Virus record (IMG/VR): IMGVR_UViG_3300025117_000173
Location: 1 to 33,305 of that record
DNA: 33,305 nucleotides
Direction: 5' to 3' (one strand)
Source of the DNA: a virus
Shown here: one piece after another, positions 31,103 through 33,305 of the stretch
Numbering within the stretch: position 1 is the stretch's first letter
Layout of the letters: every line of letters begins with the position of its first letter
Program-made: the position numbers and the translations under genes
Notes under the pieces: model-generated
What the model was told of the DNA's origin: nothing
Database searches by the model: none
Seen by the model: the letters and a program-made list of their open reading frames with translations, nothing else

Positions 31103-31621
31103 ATGGAGACCACGCAGCAGCCGGGGCCGACGCTGGCCCAGCTCGCGGAGGGCGGAGCCGCGCCCAAGACCGACCCGACCGAGGACGACCGCTACTTCCG
31201 CGTCAAGGTCACGAACGTCTACCTGACCGACGGCAAGGGGCCGCAGTCCGGGCTGTTCATCCTGCGCGGTCGGACCGGGGACGACGCGCGTCTCGTCGGC
31301 CAGCGCTGTGCGCAGATGACGGGCGGGTTGCCGTGGTCCACCATCCCGCCCTTCGCGCAGGACGCGATCTTCTACGCGGCCTCGCTCTACGTGCTCGGCA
31401 CACCGACCGCGGCGTCCCCGGGGTCGAGTCTGCCGGCCTGGTTCAGCGCGGCACCCTTCGAGCAGATCCCCGATGGGCTCTGCAACCAGATCATGGCGGA
31501 GTACGAGGCCTGGCGCGCCGAGTCCTTTCGCGCGGGTGAGGGAGCGGGCGCGGCGGCGTCGCGTCGACCCGTGGTGGAACGCCTGCGTCCGGTGGGCGGG
31601 GCGGCTGGGGCTGCGGCCTGA
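31103..31621 (+). CDS. Tail assembly chaperone, short form
   Basis: ATG 31103 follows GGAGGGGTAAG. Read in one frame it gives 172 aa: N-terminal linker, beta-rich RYFRVKVTNVYLTDGKGPQSG, then helical YAASLYVLGTPTAA and IMAEYEAWRAESF. The last about 30 residues (AGEGAGAAASRRPVVERL...) are of low complexity. At 31523-31531 lies TCC TTT CGC, a plausible +1 slip site. Tail assembly chaperones coat the tape measure and usually come as a short and a frameshifted long form; this gene lies exactly between tube and tape measure. No sequence family is otherwise evident. Confidence 0.7.
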   Translation: METTQQPGPTLAQLAEGGAAPKTDPTEDDRYFRVKVTNVYLTDGKGPQSGLFILRGRTGDDARLVGQRCAQMTGGLPWSTIPPFAQDAIFYAASLYVLGTPTAASPGSSLPAWFSAAPFEQIPDGLCNQIMAEYEAWRAESFRAGEGAGAAASRRPVVERLRPVGGAAGAAA

Positions 31622-31799
31622 CGAGGTCGACCCGATCGAGGCCTACGCCTGCGAGCTGGCGCTGCTGTCCGAGGAGGCGTGGGACGTGCAGACGAAGCCG
31701 CAGTTCCTGGCCGATGCCGAGAACCCGGTCCTGACCGGGGATCCCTGGCTGGACGCCCGCGAGCTCGCCATTCACGCCGCCGCCGACGAGGAGGGCTGA
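31530..31799 (+). CDS. Tail assembly chaperone, frameshift extension
   Basis: This is the second part of the chaperone, in the +1 frame. If ribosomes slip at TTT (31526-31528) to TTC, the product is 142 residues of the short form joined to 89 residues beginning ARVRERARRRRVDPWWNACVRW and ending LAIHAAADEEG, 231 aa in all. The region DEVDPIEAYACELALLSEEAWD is well-behaved protein sequence, unlike the tail of the short form in the other frame. An independent ATG at 31473 exists but lacks a ribosome binding site. The extension ends three bases before the tape-measure start. The frameshift is inferred from gene architecture. Confidence 0.65.
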   Translation, partial: ARVRERARRRRVDPWWNACVRWAGRLGLRPDEVDPIEAYACELALLSEEAWDVQTKPQFLADAENPVLTGDPWLDARELAIHAAADEEG

Positions 31800-31802
31800 G
31801 CC

Positions 31803-33305
31803 GTGTCGACGCAGCCGACCACCCTCGAACTCCGGGCCGACACGAGCGGGCTTCAGTCGGTTCGCACCCTGCTGGGCGTCATCGCGGACGAGTCACAGCG
31901 GGCCGAAGCATCGGTCCGTCGCATCGTCGAGACGTGGTCGCAGCCCAACGCGCTCGGTTCGATCCGATCGTGGAGCGAGGCGCAGGGGACGGCCTTCTCC
32001 CGGATGGGGGCTGTGTCCTATCCCGGAGGAAGCACTGGTTCACCGCCCAGTCCCTTCGCCTCGTCTGGTCTGATGCCGCGGACGGGCACGCCGGACCTTA
32101 GTTGGGACCAGATCCACATGGGCGCCTGGCAGGAGCGTCTCTCCTCCATGGCGACCGAGCGGATGCTGAACCCCGGCTACCAGGCGAACGTCGAGCGCGC
32201 CCACGACCGCGAGATGCAGATGATGGGCCTGCCGCAGTGGCGGCAGGATCTGGCGCGCACGATGGGCGGCCCGCTCGGGCGGATGGGGCTCATCGCCGGC
32301 GGCGGCTACCTCGCCCACCAGCAGCTCCAGAACTGGTCCGGGGCCGCGGGGACCTACTGGCAGCAGGAGGCCGTCGCGGCGGCTGGCATGGGCTCCGGCG
32401 ACCTCGGGCAGGCGATGGGCGCCAGCGTCCAGGCAGGCTACGGGCGCGAGCGGGCGCTGACGGGGGCCGCCTGGGGGGCGGCCTCCGGGGCCGGCATGGG
32501 GATGATGGGGGCCGGCGCCATGCTCGCCGCGACGCCCGTGGGCCTGCCGCTGATGATCGCCGGCGCCCTCATCAGCGCCGCCACGGAGTTCGGGTCGAAG
32601 GCCGCCGACGCGATGCTCGCGAAGGCCCAGGCGCAGGAACAGGCGGCGGTGACGTCCCTGACCCGCTTCATCGGGGACTACCGGGGCATCGCGACGTCCG
32701 GGGCGCGTGCCGCGGCTCTCGGACGCGGAGTCGCCGGCCCCGGGGCCTACGTGCGGCAGGCCGACGGCAGCGACGGTCTCGCGGACCGCTACGGCTACAG
32801 CGTCTCCGAGGGCGCGCAGCAGGAGGCAGCCTTCGCCGGGGCCGGCGGGCAGGGCCTCGGGACCAACTTCCTGTTGGCCGCCAGCCGCGGCTGGGGGCTC
32901 GACGCCGGCACGCTCGGGGGGTTCACCAAGAGCTTCTCTCCGGGGCAGGGCGGCGGTGTCCTGCGCGGGCAGTCCACGGAGCAGTTCACGCGTGCCGTCA
33001 TCGCCGACGCCATCGCGCTCGGGGTCGACCGGGCGCGCATCCCGGAGTACCTGCAGCGGTCCGCGGCGCTGAACGCGCAGTTCGCCGAGAAGGGGATCCC
33101 GGTCGACGCCCGCGCGCTGGCCGCCGTGGTCGGCGGGATGCAGGTCGGGGGGCTGTCTCACCCCGCCGCGTTCGCCGCCGCGCAGTCGATGCAGGGCTAC
33201 GGCGGCGGCATGCTGCAGCGCATGGCCGGGATGCGGGTCCCGCAGGGCGCCACCGACGCGATCATGATGCGCGCCGCGATGCAGAAGTTCGGCGGCTTCG
33301 ACGAG
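31803..33305 (+). CDS. Tape measure protein, 3' partial
   Basis: The frame opens at GTG 31803 (three bases after the chaperone stop) and stays open to the right edge, 501 codons. It starts MSTQPTTLELRADTSGLQSV, a typical tape-measure N-terminus with the 'LxxDTSGL' strand. Gly/Ala/Met-rich helical sequence follows, with hydrophobic stretches (AASGAGMGMMGAGAMLAATP; LPLMIAGALISA at about 246-264) that resemble membrane-active segments used during DNA delivery. The rest is helical (IPEYLQRSAALNAQFAEKGI; FAAAQSMQGYGGGML). Tape measures set tail length and help pass DNA through the inner membrane. The true C-terminus is outside the window, so lytic or peptidase domains cannot be judged. Confidence 0.8.
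   Translation, partial: MSTQPTTLELRADTSGLQSVRTLLGVIADESQRAEASVRRIVETWSQPNALGSIRSWSEAQGTAFSRMGAVSYPGGSTGSPPSPFASSGLMPRTGTPDLSWDQIHMGAWQERLSSMATERMLNPGYQANVERAHDREMQMMGLPQWRQDLARTMGGPLGRMGLIAGGGYLAHQQLQNWSGAAGTYWQQEAVAAAGMGSGDLGQAMGASVQAGYGRERALTGAAWGAASGAGMGMMGAGAMLAATPVGLPLMIAGALISAATEFGSKAADAMLAKAQAQEQAAVTSLTRFIGDYRGIATSGARAAALGRGVAGPGAYVRQADGSDGLADRYGYSVSEGAQQEAAFAGAGGQGLGTNFLLAASRGWGLDAGTLGGFTKSFSPGQGGGVLRGQSTEQFTRAVIADAIALGVDRARIPEYLQRSAALNAQFAEKGIPVDARALAAVVGGMQVGGLSHPAAFAAAQSMQGYGGGMLQRMAGMRVPQGATDAIMMRAAMQKFGGFDE

Noticed and set aside
1-33305. CRISPR array
   Set aside because: No run of regularly spaced identical repeats was found.
1-33305. A toxin-antitoxin or anti-phage defence system in the island
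   Set aside because: No recognisable toxin, nuclease or defence domain is encoded between 7401 and 10693; the small genes there cannot be assigned.

Overview
The window is a high-GC (roughly 70% by eye) segment of a tailed bacteriophage or prophage with a contractile tail (myovirus morphology). A phage origin is shown by the gene order portal, MuF-like head protein, prohead protease-scaffold, major capsid protein, neck and connector proteins, tail sheath, tail tube, frameshifted tail-assembly chaperone and tape measure. Both ends are cut: a giant multidomain protein runs off the left edge and the tape measure runs off the right. Terminase, baseplate, lysis, replication and integrase genes are not seen. 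The host cannot be named; codon use and promoter-like TTGnCn/TAnnnT elements only suggest a high-GC bacterium.

Region 1 (1-7470) holds the end of a polyvalent-type protein (DUF2924-like module, long Pro/Ala linkers, DdrB/ParB-like domain), three small unknown genes, an M14-like zinc peptidase and a short protein that may be truncated. Region 2 (about 7401-10693) looks like an insertion. It is bounded by two 20-bp copies of the same sequence in inverted orientation and carries a small chromosomal-type basic protein, a possible winged-helix protein, tiny ORFs, an IS1-like DDE transposase, and convergent small genes. A minus-strand tRNA-Ile lies just outside its right end.

Region 3 (10936-20732) alternates structural genes (portal, MuF) with large accessory proteins: a 1033-aa CxxC protein, a 314-aa protein with small DUF5710-like modules, and a 578-aa protein with an LPD29-like domain. 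Region 4 (20921-28490) is the capsid and neck module. Region 5 (28580-33305) is the tail module.

The most striking pattern is that five otherwise unrelated proteins (starting at 5966, 6865, 10936, 14936 and 17590) share an N-terminal IGPRGG module. Three of these also carry paired QxxLFD / QxDLFG motifs, each followed by PRTxAL, and the fourth has QxxLF motifs near its C-terminus. QxSLF/QxDLF resembles the bacterial sliding-clamp binding motif. With the polyvalent-type domains and their position among head genes, this suggests a set of phage proteins that share targeting or docking tags, perhaps packaged in the capsid and delivered with the DNA. That is inference. Separately, the protease-scaffold and the major capsid protein share a 25-residue segment that is a good candidate for the maturation cleavage site.
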